A DNA stretch of 27,556 bases from Eubacterium sp. (GCA_023663915.1 JAMPGN010000024.1:1-27556), one strand, 5' to 3'; positions 7,978 to 16,141 are shown, counted from the stretch's first letter. The notes: generated by a model not told the origin, from the letters alone. Translations and numbers: made by a program.

Positions 7978-8898
7978 ATGCGATATAAAATAGTTGTATT
8001 CGGGGTGAAGGATACTTCGGAGAATATTGTGGAATTTATACAGGGGCAGATTTGTCCGGTGGATCTGGTGATTACGATCAGTCCGGAGGTGACGAAGAAA
8101 AACCAGGTGTCGGGTTATAAGGGACTGTCGGTGTTGACAGAGAAGTACGGGATTCCTGTCCACGAGGCGGACAGTTATTTTCTGACCGATGAAAAGACGC
8201 AGAAATTCATGAGGGAGAATGAGTTTGATATCGGTATTTCGATGGGATGGCAGAGGTTGATTCCGAAATCTGTGTTAGACTGCTTTCAATACGGGATTTA
8301 TGGATTTCATGGCAACTGCGGCTACCTGCCTTTTGGGAGAGGGCGCTCGCCGCTCAACTGGTCGATCATTCTTGGCGACACGCGGTTTAATCTGAATATG
8401 TTTCGTTACGATGAGAAGGCGGACAGTCCCAATGTGTTTGCAACAGAGATGTTCTCGATCACGCCCCACGACGATATCAGGACGGCGCAGTATAAGAACA
8501 TGATCTGTTCAAAGAATTTGATCCGTAGATTGCTTAAGGCGTATGAGGAAAACAATATCGTGATTCGCACGGATTCTAAAGATTACGATTCATGGTACAA
8601 CAAGCGGACGGCGGCGGATGGAAAGATCGATTTCCGTGCGAGGACGCGGGATATCTACAATCTGATTCGCGGGGTTGCGGCTCCTTTTCCAGGGGCATAT
8701 GCAATGGCAGGTGAGGAGAGAGTTACCGTGTGGGAGGCTCATCCCTTTGATGAGATGATCGATTTCTCGGCATATGCACCGGGAGAGGTGATTGATCTGT
8801 TCGATGGAAAACCGATTGTCCGCACGGTGGATGGTTCTCTGCTGATTGACCGGTATGAGTGTGCAAGGGCTCTTGTTGTGGGGGACGTGTTGGCGTAG
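7978..8898 (+). CDS. Formyltransferase-fold protein (MTF/ArnA-like) with altered active site
   Basis: A 306-residue protein with an N-terminal formyltransferase domain and a C-terminal domain of the methionyl-tRNA formyltransferase type (IRGVAAPFPGAYA near residue 227). The core motif reads GFHGNCGYLPFGRGRSPLNW. The catalytic His is at residue 111 and the Asp at 149 (EKAD), but the Asn two places before the His (INLH in ArnA) is Gly109 here. This family uses N10-formyltetrahydrofolate to formylate an amine on a nucleotide sugar or amino acid. With the Asn missing it could be inactive, use different chemistry, or be rescued by Asn113. GGGAGG stands seven bases before the ATG. A second, intact formyltransferase lies at 16142. 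Confidence 0.82.
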   Translation: MRYKIVVFGVKDTSENIVEFIQGQICPVDLVITISPEVTKKNQVSGYKGLSVLTEKYGIPVHEADSYFLTDEKTQKFMRENEFDIGISMGWQRLIPKSVLDCFQYGIYGFHGNCGYLPFGRGRSPLNWSIILGDTRFNLNMFRYDEKADSPNVFATEMFSITPHDDIRTAQYKNMICSKNLIRRLLKAYEENNIVIRTDSKDYDSWYNKRTAADGKIDFRARTRDIYNLIRGVAAPFPGAYAMAGEERVTVWEAHPFDEMIDFSAYAPGEVIDLFDGKPIVRTVDGSLLIDRYECARALVVGDVLA

Positions 8899-8922
8899 GA
8901 TATGTGCAGGAGTGAAGATGAC

Positions 8923-10059
8923 ATGGCAAAAGCAATTCGGGTACTGCATGTGCTGGGCGGCGTCGGTTTAGGCGGCGCAGAGAGCCGCATCATGGATTTA
9001 TACCGCCAGATGGACAGGGATGAGATTCAGTTTGACTTTTTAGTACATGGTAGTGACACTAGTGTCAGGAAACCGGAATTTTACGACGAAGAAATCCTAA
9101 GATTGGGAGGACATATTTATGTGCTCCCGAAATTTAAAGTATATAATTATTTGTCCTATCGAAGAGCGGTGCAGAGATTTTTCAGAAAGCATCACGAGTT
9201 TCGCGTGGTGCAGGGACATATGACCAGTACGGCGGGGATTTATCTGCCGATCGCCAAAAGGTGCGGTATCCCGGTTACGGTGGCGCACTCTAGGAATGCC
9301 GGTGTGGTGAAGGGTCTAAAAGGTATTGCGACAAGATTTTTCAGGAGAAATCTGGCGGACAAGGCGGATTATTGTTTTGCGTGCTCTGAACTTGCCGGAC
9401 AGGATGTGTTTGGTGATAAAGCGATGCGGCAGGGCAGGGTGAAGGTCATCCACAACGCCATAGACGCGGCGAAATTTACATACAATGCGGGCAGACGGGA
9501 CAAGGTCAGACAGAGTCTTGGGCTGACGAATCAGTTGACGATCGGGCATGTGGGGCGTTTCAATTATCAGAAGAACCATCCTTATCTGATTGATATTTTC
9601 GCGAGTCTGTGCAAGATCAGACAGGACGCGGTACTGCTCCTTCTGGGTGAAGGGGCGGATATGGAGAGCATCAGGGAAAAATGCCGTCTGCTCGGTATCG
9701 AAGACAAGGTCAGATTTCTTGGCAACCAGAAGCAGCCGGAGAATTATTATCAGGCAATGGATATTTTCGTGCTGCCCTCTTTTTTTGAGGGGCTTCCGGG
9801 CGTGCTGGTGGAAGCGCAGGCGGCTGGGTTGAGGTGTTTCGTGTCGGATACGGTCACGCGAGAGGCGCAGGCGACGGATCTGGTCACGTACTTAAGCATC
9901 GGGCAGCCTGCCAGGGAGTGGGCGAAGAAGATTGACGAGGCGGCGGGCTATGAGCGGCGCGATACTTACCGGACGATACGGGATGCGGGATTTGACGTGG
10001 AGACGCAGGCGGCGGGATACCGCCTGTTCTATCAGAAAGGGGACAGTTCCTTATTATGA
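8923..10059 (+). CDS. GT4-family glycosyltransferase (EpsF-like)
   Basis: A 378-residue GT-B fold enzyme. The N-terminus has RVLHVLGGVGLGGAESR, the glycine-rich acceptor-side loop of GT4 proteins. The nucleotide-sugar motif FFEGLPGVLVEA carries Glu289 and Glu297 in E-x7-E spacing. The region around HSRN and IHNAID is typical of EpsF-type transferases in exopolysaccharide operons. ATG at 8923 is chosen because AGGAG ends ten bases upstream; an in-frame ATG at 8902 directly after the previous stop lacks a good site. It ends in a four-base overlap (ATGA) with the following glycosyltransferase, implying coupled expression. It adds one sugar of the repeat unit; donor unknown. Confidence 0.9.
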   Translation: MAKAIRVLHVLGGVGLGGAESRIMDLYRQMDRDEIQFDFLVHGSDTSVRKPEFYDEEILRLGGHIYVLPKFKVYNYLSYRRAVQRFFRKHHEFRVVQGHMTSTAGIYLPIAKRCGIPVTVAHSRNAGVVKGLKGIATRFFRRNLADKADYCFACSELAGQDVFGDKAMRQGRVKVIHNAIDAAKFTYNAGRRDKVRQSLGLTNQLTIGHVGRFNYQKNHPYLIDIFASLCKIRQDAVLLLLGEGADMESIREKCRLLGIEDKVRFLGNQKQPENYYQAMDIFVLPSFFEGLPGVLVEAQAAGLRCFVSDTVTREAQATDLVTYLSIGQPAREWAKKIDEAAGYERRDTYRTIRDAGFDVETQAAGYRLFYQKGDSSLL

Positions 10060-11159
10060 AAAAACTGTTGTTGATCGTGCCGTCCCTGCACCAGGGCGGT
10101 CTGGAAAAAGTGTGTGCGGCAACGGCAAGACTCATGCAGCCGTATTTTGAAGTGCAGATTGCTCTCTTTGATTCTCGGGATATAGCATATGATGTCACGG
10201 GGATTCCGGTAGCCGACCTGCGTCTGCCGAGCCGACCTGGGAAGATTGGTAAAATCATCAACGTACTTAGGCGCGGATGGAAACTGCGCAGACTGAAAAA
10301 GAGAGAGCGTATTGACATTGCGTACAGTTTTGGACCGACGGCAAATCTGGCAAATATTGCATCCGGTGGCAAGACACAGAAGTGGCTTGGCATAAGAAGC
10401 TATATGGATATGGGAAATCCGAAACAGATACGGCTTTTTAGCAGGTGCGCAGACAGGGTGGTCTGCTGCTCCGAGACAATCTGCCGTGAGGTGCAGGAAA
10501 AATACCGGTGCAGTAAGGCGGTTACTCTGCAGAATCCTTTTGACATGGGGGAAGTGAAGAAGCTGTCTGAGTCAGAGCAGGCGAAGCTTCCATGGGATGA
10601 GGGACGCATTCTGGTTTCCATGGGGAGAGAGGATGTCGTGAAAGGTTTCTGGCATCTGCTGAAAAGTTTTTCGCTCGTTCATGCGAAATTGCCGGATACG
10701 AAGCTTATGATAATTGGTAAGGGAGAGTTTCAGCCTTACCGGAAACTTGCAAGGGAACTTGGAGTGGATGGCGCCGTTTATTTTGCGGGACTCAAGAAGA
10801 ATCCCTATCCCTATTTAAAAAGAGGCAGTCTGTACGTCCTTACGTCCTATTACGAGGGATTTCCGAATGCGATGGTGGAAGCAATGTCCATGGGACTTCC
10901 GGTGATCGCGACAGATTGTATGACGGGACCGAGGGAGATTTTGGAAGATCAGTACGGCATACTGATTCCGAACATGAGTCCGGAGGAGAACTTTGATCCG
11001 AGGGATATCTCAAAAGAGGAGAGGAATCTTGCACAGAAGATCAGGACGCTCCTGGAAGATCAGGATAAGATGGAACATTACCGAGAGATGTCGCTTAAGC
11101 GTGCCGGAGATTACACGGTGGAATCCTATATAGAAAAGATACGTGGCTGGGCGCAGTGA
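10056..11159 (+). CDS. GT4-family glycosyltransferase
   Basis: A 367-residue GT-B enzyme starting MKKLLLIVPSLHQGGLEKV, with the phosphate-binding VSMGREDVVKGFWHLL region near residue 188 and the E-x7-E motif YYEGFPNAMVEAMSMG (Glu267, Glu275). MTGPREIL follows, as in GalNAc- and Gal-transferring GT4 enzymes of capsule loci. The start overlaps the end of the preceding glycosyltransferase by four bases. It is cytoplasmic, probably membrane-associated, and acts on the undecaprenyl-linked intermediate. Only the family can be assigned; linkage and donor are not readable from the sequence. Confidence 0.9.
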   Translation: MKKLLLIVPSLHQGGLEKVCAATARLMQPYFEVQIALFDSRDIAYDVTGIPVADLRLPSRPGKIGKIINVLRRGWKLRRLKKRERIDIAYSFGPTANLANIASGGKTQKWLGIRSYMDMGNPKQIRLFSRCADRVVCCSETICREVQEKYRCSKAVTLQNPFDMGEVKKLSESEQAKLPWDEGRILVSMGREDVVKGFWHLLKSFSLVHAKLPDTKLMIIGKGEFQPYRKLARELGVDGAVYFAGLKKNPYPYLKRGSLYVLTSYYEGFPNAMVEAMSMGLPVIATDCMTGPREILEDQYGILIPNMSPEENFDPRDISKEERNLAQKIRTLLEDQDKMEHYREMSLKRAGDYTVESYIEKIRGWAQ

Positions 11160-11205
11160 AGCTGGAACGAGATATACGCGGACTCCTGGGCAGGACATAT
11201 GATAA

Positions 11206-12936
11206 ATGCGTAATATGGAAATGCCGGACAAAAGCAAAAGTGCGATGGGAGAAATACAAGAACCGATGGAGACACATACAGAGAATAAATTGCATATGCC
11301 GCAGAAATGGCAGTTTCTTATATTGATTCCTTTCGCATTGTTTTACGCGGTCGCCGCTATGCTGGGTGAACTGGAAAAGGCGGCTTCCATGGGGATTTTG
11401 CAGAATCTGGGGAGATTTGTTCTGTGGTTGGCTGCAAGTTACATCGTTCTTCTTGTGCTTTGTGTACTTATTTCACAAAGAAAAGTGATCGCATCGAAAT
11501 TTCCCCTGCTGTCCCGGATTCCCGGACAGAAAAGACGGCAAGGGAAATGGTATATTTATGTTCTGTTTACGGTGGTCTGCCTGCTGGGATACCTGCCTTA
11601 TTATCTGATGTACTATCCGACATGGTTCAACAACGATGCGGTGTGGCAGATTCAGCAGATTCTGGGGCTGGTGCCGGGTTCGAACCATCATCCCTATTTT
11701 CACACGCTGATCATGAAAGTTTTTTTCATGGCGGGTTACAGGATATCCGGCACTTATACGGGCGGCGCCGCTTGCTATACATTCTTTCAGATATTGGTCA
11801 TGGCGATGGTGTTCGCCTTTTTCCTCTATCAGCTCTATCAACGTGGGACGAGAATGCTATGGCTTATTCTGGCGCTTATTTTCTATACGTTTTTGCCGGT
11901 CAATACGGTTCTGACAATCTGCATGGGGAAGGACGAGTTCTTTACGGCGGCGTTGTTATTCTTTGCGTGGATGACGGCAGAGTATGATTTGGAAAAGAAA
12001 AGCGTCGGGTATTTTGTTACAGGACTTCTGGTCTGTCTTCTGAGGAGTAACGGAATCTTTATTTTCCTTGGGACAATGTTTATCTTAATTATCTATAAGA
12101 CGGTAAAAAGTAAATTTCCGGTAGGGACATTCGCTTGTTTTGCGGCGGTATTATTGTGTTATCTGATCTACCATGGTCCGGTGTTAAATGCGCTGCATGT
12201 GGAGCCGCCGGATACGATCGAGGGACTGACCATGCCGACACAGCATATTCTGTGTGCCTATCTGAAAGGCGGCGAACTCACCGAGGAAGAGATCGAAATG
12301 ATCGACCGGGTAGCTCCGGTGGATGAAGTGGGCGAATATTATAATCCGTGGCTGTTTGATCCCGTGAAAAATTTTATCCGCGAAAAAGGAAATCAGCAGG
12401 TGATCACGGACAACAAGGGAGAGTACTTCAAATTGTGGCTTCGAGTCGGACTGCGCAATCCCTTGCAGTATATAGTGGCGGAAGTCAGGCAGACAGCGGG
12501 ATATTGGACATACAGGGCGAGGGATTACCAGTATTTATACGGGGAATATTTTATGGTGGATAATCCCTTTGGGATCACGACGCAGAGAAAATTATTTTCT
12601 TATCAAAATGAACTTGCCATGCATGATTTCTTGATGGGTTTCCAGGACTTGTACAACAAAGTGTGGAGTCTGGGGTTAAATACGTGGCTCATGGTGTTCG
12701 GGATCGCCTACATGATGTATGACAGAAGGAATATAATGATCTATGTTCCGTTTATCATGATGCTTGTGACGCTGCTTTTAGCGACGCCGGTGTACAATGA
12801 GTTCCGCTACGCATATGGGCTGTTCGCGGCGTTCCCGTTCCTGCTCAGCTACAGTTTTGGAGTGCGGAAAGATGCCGAAAGAGGCATGGATGCTAGAGAA
12901 GAGAGTATGGGTGTACGTGATGAAGAAATGGTGTAA
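11206..12936 (+). CDS. Large polytopic membrane protein (DUF6020-like, possibly GT-C)
   Basis: A 576-residue protein with a hydrophilic N-terminal 30 residues and about eleven membrane segments. After the second hydrophobic block an outer loop reads YYPTWFNNDAVWQIQ, then SNHHPYFHTLIMK. The Asn-Asp followed by a His-His-Pro motif resembles the DUF6020 group of glycan-cluster membrane proteins, which I place from memory rather than by search. The acidic first loop suggests a GT-C-type lipid-sugar transferase or polymerase. The start at 11206 has AGGA about ten bases upstream; ATGs at 11215 and 11221 are alternatives. The end overlaps the next gene by 17 bases. It may be the polymerase or may transfer a side-branch sugar outside the cell. 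Confidence 0.68.
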   Translation: MRNMEMPDKSKSAMGEIQEPMETHTENKLHMPQKWQFLILIPFALFYAVAAMLGELEKAASMGILQNLGRFVLWLAASYIVLLVLCVLISQRKVIASKFPLLSRIPGQKRRQGKWYIYVLFTVVCLLGYLPYYLMYYPTWFNNDAVWQIQQILGLVPGSNHHPYFHTLIMKVFFMAGYRISGTYTGGAACYTFFQILVMAMVFAFFLYQLYQRGTRMLWLILALIFYTFLPVNTVLTICMGKDEFFTAALLFFAWMTAEYDLEKKSVGYFVTGLLVCLLRSNGIFIFLGTMFILIIYKTVKSKFPVGTFACFAAVLLCYLIYHGPVLNALHVEPPDTIEGLTMPTQHILCAYLKGGELTEEEIEMIDRVAPVDEVGEYYNPWLFDPVKNFIREKGNQQVITDNKGEYFKLWLRVGLRNPLQYIVAEVRQTAGYWTYRARDYQYLYGEYFMVDNPFGITTQRKLFSYQNELAMHDFLMGFQDLYNKVWSLGLNTWLMVFGIAYMMYDRRNIMIYVPFIMMLVTLLLATPVYNEFRYAYGLFAAFPFLLSYSFGVRKDAERGMDAREESMGVRDEEMV

Positions 12937-14095
12937 GGCGCTTGCGTTTGTCCTCCCACTCCTGTGCATGGTGGCAGCGGTTAACTGGTATGTGGATTCT
13001 TACGCGTATCTGAGAGTCACCTATGATCGGATCGGTGAACAGATGGCGATTCATTCCATGAATGTGACAGGGTTAGAAGAGTCGGATTTCAATGACCGGA
13101 AACTGCTCCTTGCCTGTCTCAAACATCAGACGGAGGCAAAGGAATTGATCGTTGCGGGTTCCAGCCGTGTGATGAATTTTGAACATGAGATGTTTGGTAC
13201 GGATTCTTTTTATAATACGGCATTATCCGAGTCCACCATCTATGATCTGCTGGCAGTTATGGGTATTCTCGACCAAAGCGGGCAGCTGCCGGAGAAGATG
13301 GTGATTGGGGTCGATGCGTTTCTGTTCAATGCGAGCCATAACAATGACCGGTGGATGGATTTAGAAGAGTATGCCGTTTATATGGAAGAAAAGTTGATGA
13401 AGCGCAATCTAGGACAGACGGAAGAACTAGGCGGCGAGACTGATTTTGTGGAAGAAGATGCAGTGATATTACGAAGCGGTATGAGTGATGGTATGAGTGA
13501 TGCAGATAATGCGGGTATGATATTGTGGACCCGCACGGGCAGAGACAACCGTAAATGGCTTTCTTTAGATTATTTCCGTTATAATATCACTCTCCTGCCG
13601 CAGCGCAAACGGTTTGACGTGGATTATACGCGGGATTGGGAGACGGAGCAGTATCTGAAGCATTATGACGGCAGCATTGCTTACCAGAGAAGCCTGCGGG
13701 AAGTCGATGTGAAAGACGTGGAGGAACTTACACAGCAGGCGATTGAGGAGCAGGTAGTCTACCGCATGACGGATTTTCGTGAGATCGACGAGACAGGTAT
13801 GCAGTTATTTACAGCATTGATCGATTATCTTGAGGCGAGCGGCGTGGAGGTGATCTTGTACTTGCCACCCTATTCGCCCATGATGTATAATTACATAGAA
13901 TCTGCAGAGCAGTATCAGATCACTTTCCAGGTGGAGGAGAGAATCGGGCAGATTGCGTCGGACAAGAATATCGCACTGTACGGATCGTACAATCCGGCGA
14001 GATGCGGGCTTGAGATGACAGACTTGTATGATATTTACCATGTAAAGACAGAGAAGATGATGGATACGTTTTATCCGGTGATTGTGCCGGAATAA
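12920..14095 (+). CDS. SGNH-type membrane-anchored protein, DltD/AlgJ-like acyl-transfer partner
   Basis: A 391-residue protein with one N-terminal signal anchor (MKKWCKALAFVLPLLCMVAAV) and an extracellular domain. LIVAGSSRVMNFE places a candidate nucleophile Ser in a GSSR turn (residues 80-83), and DIYH (371-374) near the C-terminus matches the SGNH Asp-x-x-His motif. This architecture is that of DltD, AlgJ/AlgX and PatB-like partners of MBOAT acyltransferases, which pass an acyl group to the polymer outside the membrane. Overlap with the previous gene is 17 bases. ATG 12920 (GGGTG nearby) starts exactly at the anchor; ATG 12890 with AAAGAGG is possible and would add ten residues. It leads the cassette with the adenylation enzyme, carrier and MBOAT genes. 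Confidence 0.75.
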   Translation: MKKWCKALAFVLPLLCMVAAVNWYVDSYAYLRVTYDRIGEQMAIHSMNVTGLEESDFNDRKLLLACLKHQTEAKELIVAGSSRVMNFEHEMFGTDSFYNTALSESTIYDLLAVMGILDQSGQLPEKMVIGVDAFLFNASHNNDRWMDLEEYAVYMEEKLMKRNLGQTEELGGETDFVEEDAVILRSGMSDGMSDADNAGMILWTRTGRDNRKWLSLDYFRYNITLLPQRKRFDVDYTRDWETEQYLKHYDGSIAYQRSLREVDVKDVEELTQQAIEEQVVYRMTDFREIDETGMQLFTALIDYLEASGVEVILYLPPYSPMMYNYIESAEQYQITFQVEERIGQIASDKNIALYGSYNPARCGLEMTDLYDIYHVKTEKMMDTFYPVIVPE

Positions 14096-14190
14096 ATTAT
14101 GAAAATGCCGGGAGTACGGTATGTCTGGCATAGCGTGTGCACAGATGCGGCAGGATGGGCGTGCCATGGCAGGGAAAGGCAAGGTTATCT

Positions 14191-15696
14191 ATGAAAGCAA
14201 ACGTTACTTATTGGTTGGACGAAAGCGCGGCAAGACTGCCGGACAAGATTGCTTTTGCGGATGAGCGTAAGTCGGTCACATTCGCACAGCTTAGGGCGCA
14301 GGCTATGGCGCTGGCAACACAGATGTTGGAGATGGGATTGTTTCAGAAACCGGTAGTCATCTATCTGGAGAAGGGTGTGGATGTGCTGGTTTCTTTTATG
14401 GGTGCGGCTTATGGCTGTAATTTCTATTCCCCGATCGATATTGATATGCCGGCAAGCCGTGTCAATAAGATTCTGGAAGTGCTGCAGCCGTCGCTCGTTA
14501 TCACGACAGCCGAACTTTGTAAGACGTTTGCGGATTATGCATATGCGGGCGAATATCTGATCTTTGAGGAGGCTGTATGTGCACCGGTAGATGAACAGAT
14601 CGTCGAGGCGGCGAGATGCCGGGGTATTGATACGGATCTGTTGTATGTATTGTTTACTTCCGGTTCCACAGGCATTCCCAAGGGCGTGACGATCAATCAC
14701 CGCTCGGTGATTGATTATATCGATTGGGTGACGGAAACTTTCGATATCACGGAGGAGGACAGTTTCGGCAATCAGGCGCCTTTTTATTTTGACAATTCGA
14801 TTCTGGATATTTACAGCACGATCAAGAGCGGTGCGACCACCTATATTATTCCGAAGAACCTGTTTGCGCAGCCGGTCCTGTTGTTAGAGTACTTGAAGGA
14901 AAAGAAGATCAACACGATTTTCTGGGTGCCGTCGGCGCTCATTGTGGTGGCGAAATTAAAGGCATTCCGCAATGTGGATTTGTCGGATACCCTGCACAGG
15001 GTGTTGTTTTGCGGCGAGGTCATGCCGAACAAACAGCTCAATACATGGCGTCAGTATCTGCCGGATGTGTTGTACGCGAACCTGTACGGACCGACCGAGA
15101 TCACGGACGCGTGCACTTATTATATTGTAGACCGTGAATTTGCAGACGATGAACCGCTCCCTATCGGCATCCCGATGGCAAACACGGATATTCTGGTCTT
15201 AAATGAGAAAGATGAACTCGCGAAGGACGACGAGATCGGGGAACTCTGCGTCAGAGGCACATCCCTTTCCATGGGATATTATAACAATCCGGAGAAGACC
15301 AAAGAGGCGTTTGTACAGAATCCATTAAATCCCGCCGTGCCGGAGACGATATACCGCACGGGCGATCTGGTGAAGTACAACGAGTACGGGGAGATCGTCT
15401 ACCTGTCCCGCAAAGATTTCCAGATCAAGCATATGGGACATCGGATCGAGCTTGGTGAGATCGAGACAGCCGTCTCTTCGCTTGGCGAGATCGCGCTCTG
15501 TTGCTGTCTGTATGACGAGAAGCGTCAGAAAATCGTTTTGTTTATCGAGGAAGAATTGGAGAAAGCATATATCAACGAGCAGCTTTCCGGATTGGTGCCG
15601 GAGTATATGCTGCCGGGCAAGGTGATTTCTCTTGCAAAGATGCCGATCAATGCGAATGGGAAGATCGACAGGGTGAAGTTGAAGGAATACTTGTAG
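14191..15696 (+). CDS. DltA-like amino-acid adenylating enzyme (carrier-protein ligase)
   Basis: A 501-residue stand-alone adenylation domain, the usual length of DltA. Core motifs are in order: P-loop TSGSTGIPKG (156-165), YFDNS with Asp201 (the position that binds the substrate amino group in amino-acid-activating members), FCGEVMPN with Cys274 (equivalent to the Cys that lines the D-alanine pocket in DltA), YGPTE (299-303), YRTGD (388-392), GHRIELGEIE and NGKIDR with the catalytic Lys491. It should adenylate a small amino acid, perhaps D-alanine, and load it on the carrier protein at 17144. ATG 14191 fits the family N-terminus and has AAGG six bases upstream; an upstream ATG at 14137 adds an unrelated leader. 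Substrate identity is inferred. Confidence 0.88.
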   Translation: MKANVTYWLDESAARLPDKIAFADERKSVTFAQLRAQAMALATQMLEMGLFQKPVVIYLEKGVDVLVSFMGAAYGCNFYSPIDIDMPASRVNKILEVLQPSLVITTAELCKTFADYAYAGEYLIFEEAVCAPVDEQIVEAARCRGIDTDLLYVLFTSGSTGIPKGVTINHRSVIDYIDWVTETFDITEEDSFGNQAPFYFDNSILDIYSTIKSGATTYIIPKNLFAQPVLLLEYLKEKKINTIFWVPSALIVVAKLKAFRNVDLSDTLHRVLFCGEVMPNKQLNTWRQYLPDVLYANLYGPTEITDACTYYIVDREFADDEPLPIGIPMANTDILVLNEKDELAKDDEIGELCVRGTSLSMGYYNNPEKTKEAFVQNPLNPAVPETIYRTGDLVKYNEYGEIVYLSRKDFQIKHMGHRIELGEIETAVSSLGEIALCCCLYDEKRQKIVLFIEEELEKAYINEQLSGLVPEYMLPGKVISLAKMPINANGKIDRVKLKEYL

Positions 15697-15750
15697 AAGA
15701 AAGTCTGTAGTGCATAGTTTTAAGGGTAAAGACAATTTACGTCAGCTACG

Positions 15751-15764
15751 TCAAAAATTTTTGA
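15751..15764. repeat. 14-bp perfect AT-rich palindrome
   Basis: TCAAAAATTTTTGA lies between the adenylation gene and the short-RNA promoter, with its end nine bases before the -35 box. It could be an operator or a weak terminator for the upstream operon; neither can be decided from the sequence. Confidence 0.3.
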
Positions 15765-15772
15765 TGGGAATA

Positions 15773-15801
15773 TTGTAATCGAAATTTACATATGCTATAA
15801 T
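15773..15801 (+). promoter_or_regulatory. Sigma-A-type promoter of the antisense RNA
   Basis: TTGTAA (15773-15778), a 17-base spacer, and TATAAT (15796-15801) preceded by TG-C, an extended -10. The predicted start is about 15807. No translated gene follows before the hairpin terminator some 70 bases on, so the product is a short RNA. Confidence 0.75.
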
Positions 15802-15812
15802 GCCGATAGGCA

Positions 15813-15840
15813 AAACGAGTCGAGCATTTTAGATATGCAC
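15813..15840 (+). repeat. Antisense recognition repeats DRa and DRb (copy in the short RNA)
   Basis: DRa 15813-15826 and DRb 15832-15840, five bases apart. Compared with the copies at the toxin start they differ at two positions (DRa) and one position (DRb), every time G here and A there on the plus strand. Each change gives a G-U instead of an A-U pair between the two RNAs. Confidence 0.65.
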
Positions 15841-15845
15841 AAAGC

Positions 15846-15877
15846 GAATCCCCGGTAGCTGCTACTACCGGGGATTC
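15846..15877. terminator. Bidirectional hairpin terminator shared by short RNA and toxin mRNA
   Basis: Perfect 13-bp stem: GAATCCCCGGTAG (15846-15858) against CTACCGGGGATTC (15865-15877), with a six-base loop. TTCTTCTC follows on the plus strand, and on the minus strand the stem is followed by a moderately T-rich GCTTTGTG. It lies at the 3' end of both converging transcripts and should also insulate the upstream operon from the genes after it. Confidence 0.8.
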
Positions 15878-15906
15878 TTCTCAAGTTTTGGCTGAGCAGA
15901 CCAAGG

Positions 15907-15996
15907 CTAGTTGTTGTCGTCATTTCCGTCTAACCATTTGCAAATGTAATAGGCGATTACACTTGCCAGTACGGAAAGAATAAACGAATCGAACAC
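15907..15996 (-). CDS. Fst-like small hydrophobic toxin peptide (29 aa)
   Basis: Reading on the minus strand from a GTG at 15996 gives a 29-residue peptide, too short for ordinary gene calling. It begins FDSFILSVLASVIAYYIC, followed by KWLDGNDDNN and a TAG stop. One membrane helix is followed by a Lys-Trp-Leu-Asp and a charged, asparagine-rich tail, the pattern of Fst/Ldr-type type I toxins, which insert in the membrane and disturb it. A strong GGAAAGGGGG lies about ten bases upstream, and an extended -10 promoter sits at 16046-16054. Its mRNA would end in the hairpin at 15846-15877 shared with the antisense RNA. No similarity search was possible; the assignment rests on size, hydropathy and locus design. 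Confidence 0.7.
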   Translation of the reverse strand: MFDSFILSVLASVIAYYICKWLDGNDDNN

Positions 15997-16007
15997 AAGA
16001 TATACAC
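15982..16007 (-). repeat. DRa/DRb copies covering the toxin start codon and ribosome binding site
   Basis: Plus-strand copies AAACGAATCGAACA (15982-15995) and GATATACAC (15999-16007). On the toxin mRNA they cover the first four codons, the start codon and the bases up to the Shine-Dalgarno sequence. Pairing with the short RNA would therefore block ribosome entry. Confidence 0.65.
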
Positions 16008-16045
16008 CCCCTTTCCGTTGCCGGATTGGGTTTGACAACAAAAGC

Positions 16046-16054
16046 ATTGTATCA
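16046..16054 (-). promoter_or_regulatory. Extended -10 promoter of the toxin gene
   Basis: On the minus strand TG-A-TACAAT (TACAAT at 16051-16046), an extended -10 with no clear -35 box at 17 bases. The predicted start near 16039 gives a leader of about 40 bases with the Shine-Dalgarno sequence at 16012-16007. Confidence 0.6.
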
Positions 16055-16141
16055 CAATTTTTGACGTTGTTCTACATCTTGAAGGAACTAAGATAAAAAG
16101 CAGGCTGTTTCGTTACGCAAGGAGCGATAAACAGTTCACGT

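Larger units (their letters stand above)
15807..15880 (+). ncRNA. Antitoxin RNA of a par/Fst-like type I toxin-antitoxin locus (RNA II-like)
   Basis: A predicted transcript of about 70-75 bases bounded by a strong promoter and the hairpin at 15846-15877, with no open reading frame of note. It converges on the toxin gene read from the opposite strand and shares its terminator. Two segments, AAACGAGTCGAGCA (15813-15826) and GATATGCAC (15832-15840), recur in the same order on the plus strand across the toxin start region (15982-15995 and 15999-16007). They differ only by G-to-A changes, so the RNA can pair with the toxin mRNA through Watson-Crick and G-U pairs. That is the layout of the enterococcal par locus, in which RNA II blocks fst translation. 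Function here is inference from architecture. Confidence 0.68.

Noticed and set aside
16032..16037. TTGACA as a -35 box for the formyltransferase gene
   Set aside because: No -10 hexamer lies at 16 to 18 bases; the bases there belong to the toxin promoter on the other strand. A weak TTGTTC-16-TAAGAT at 16067-16094 remains only a possibility.
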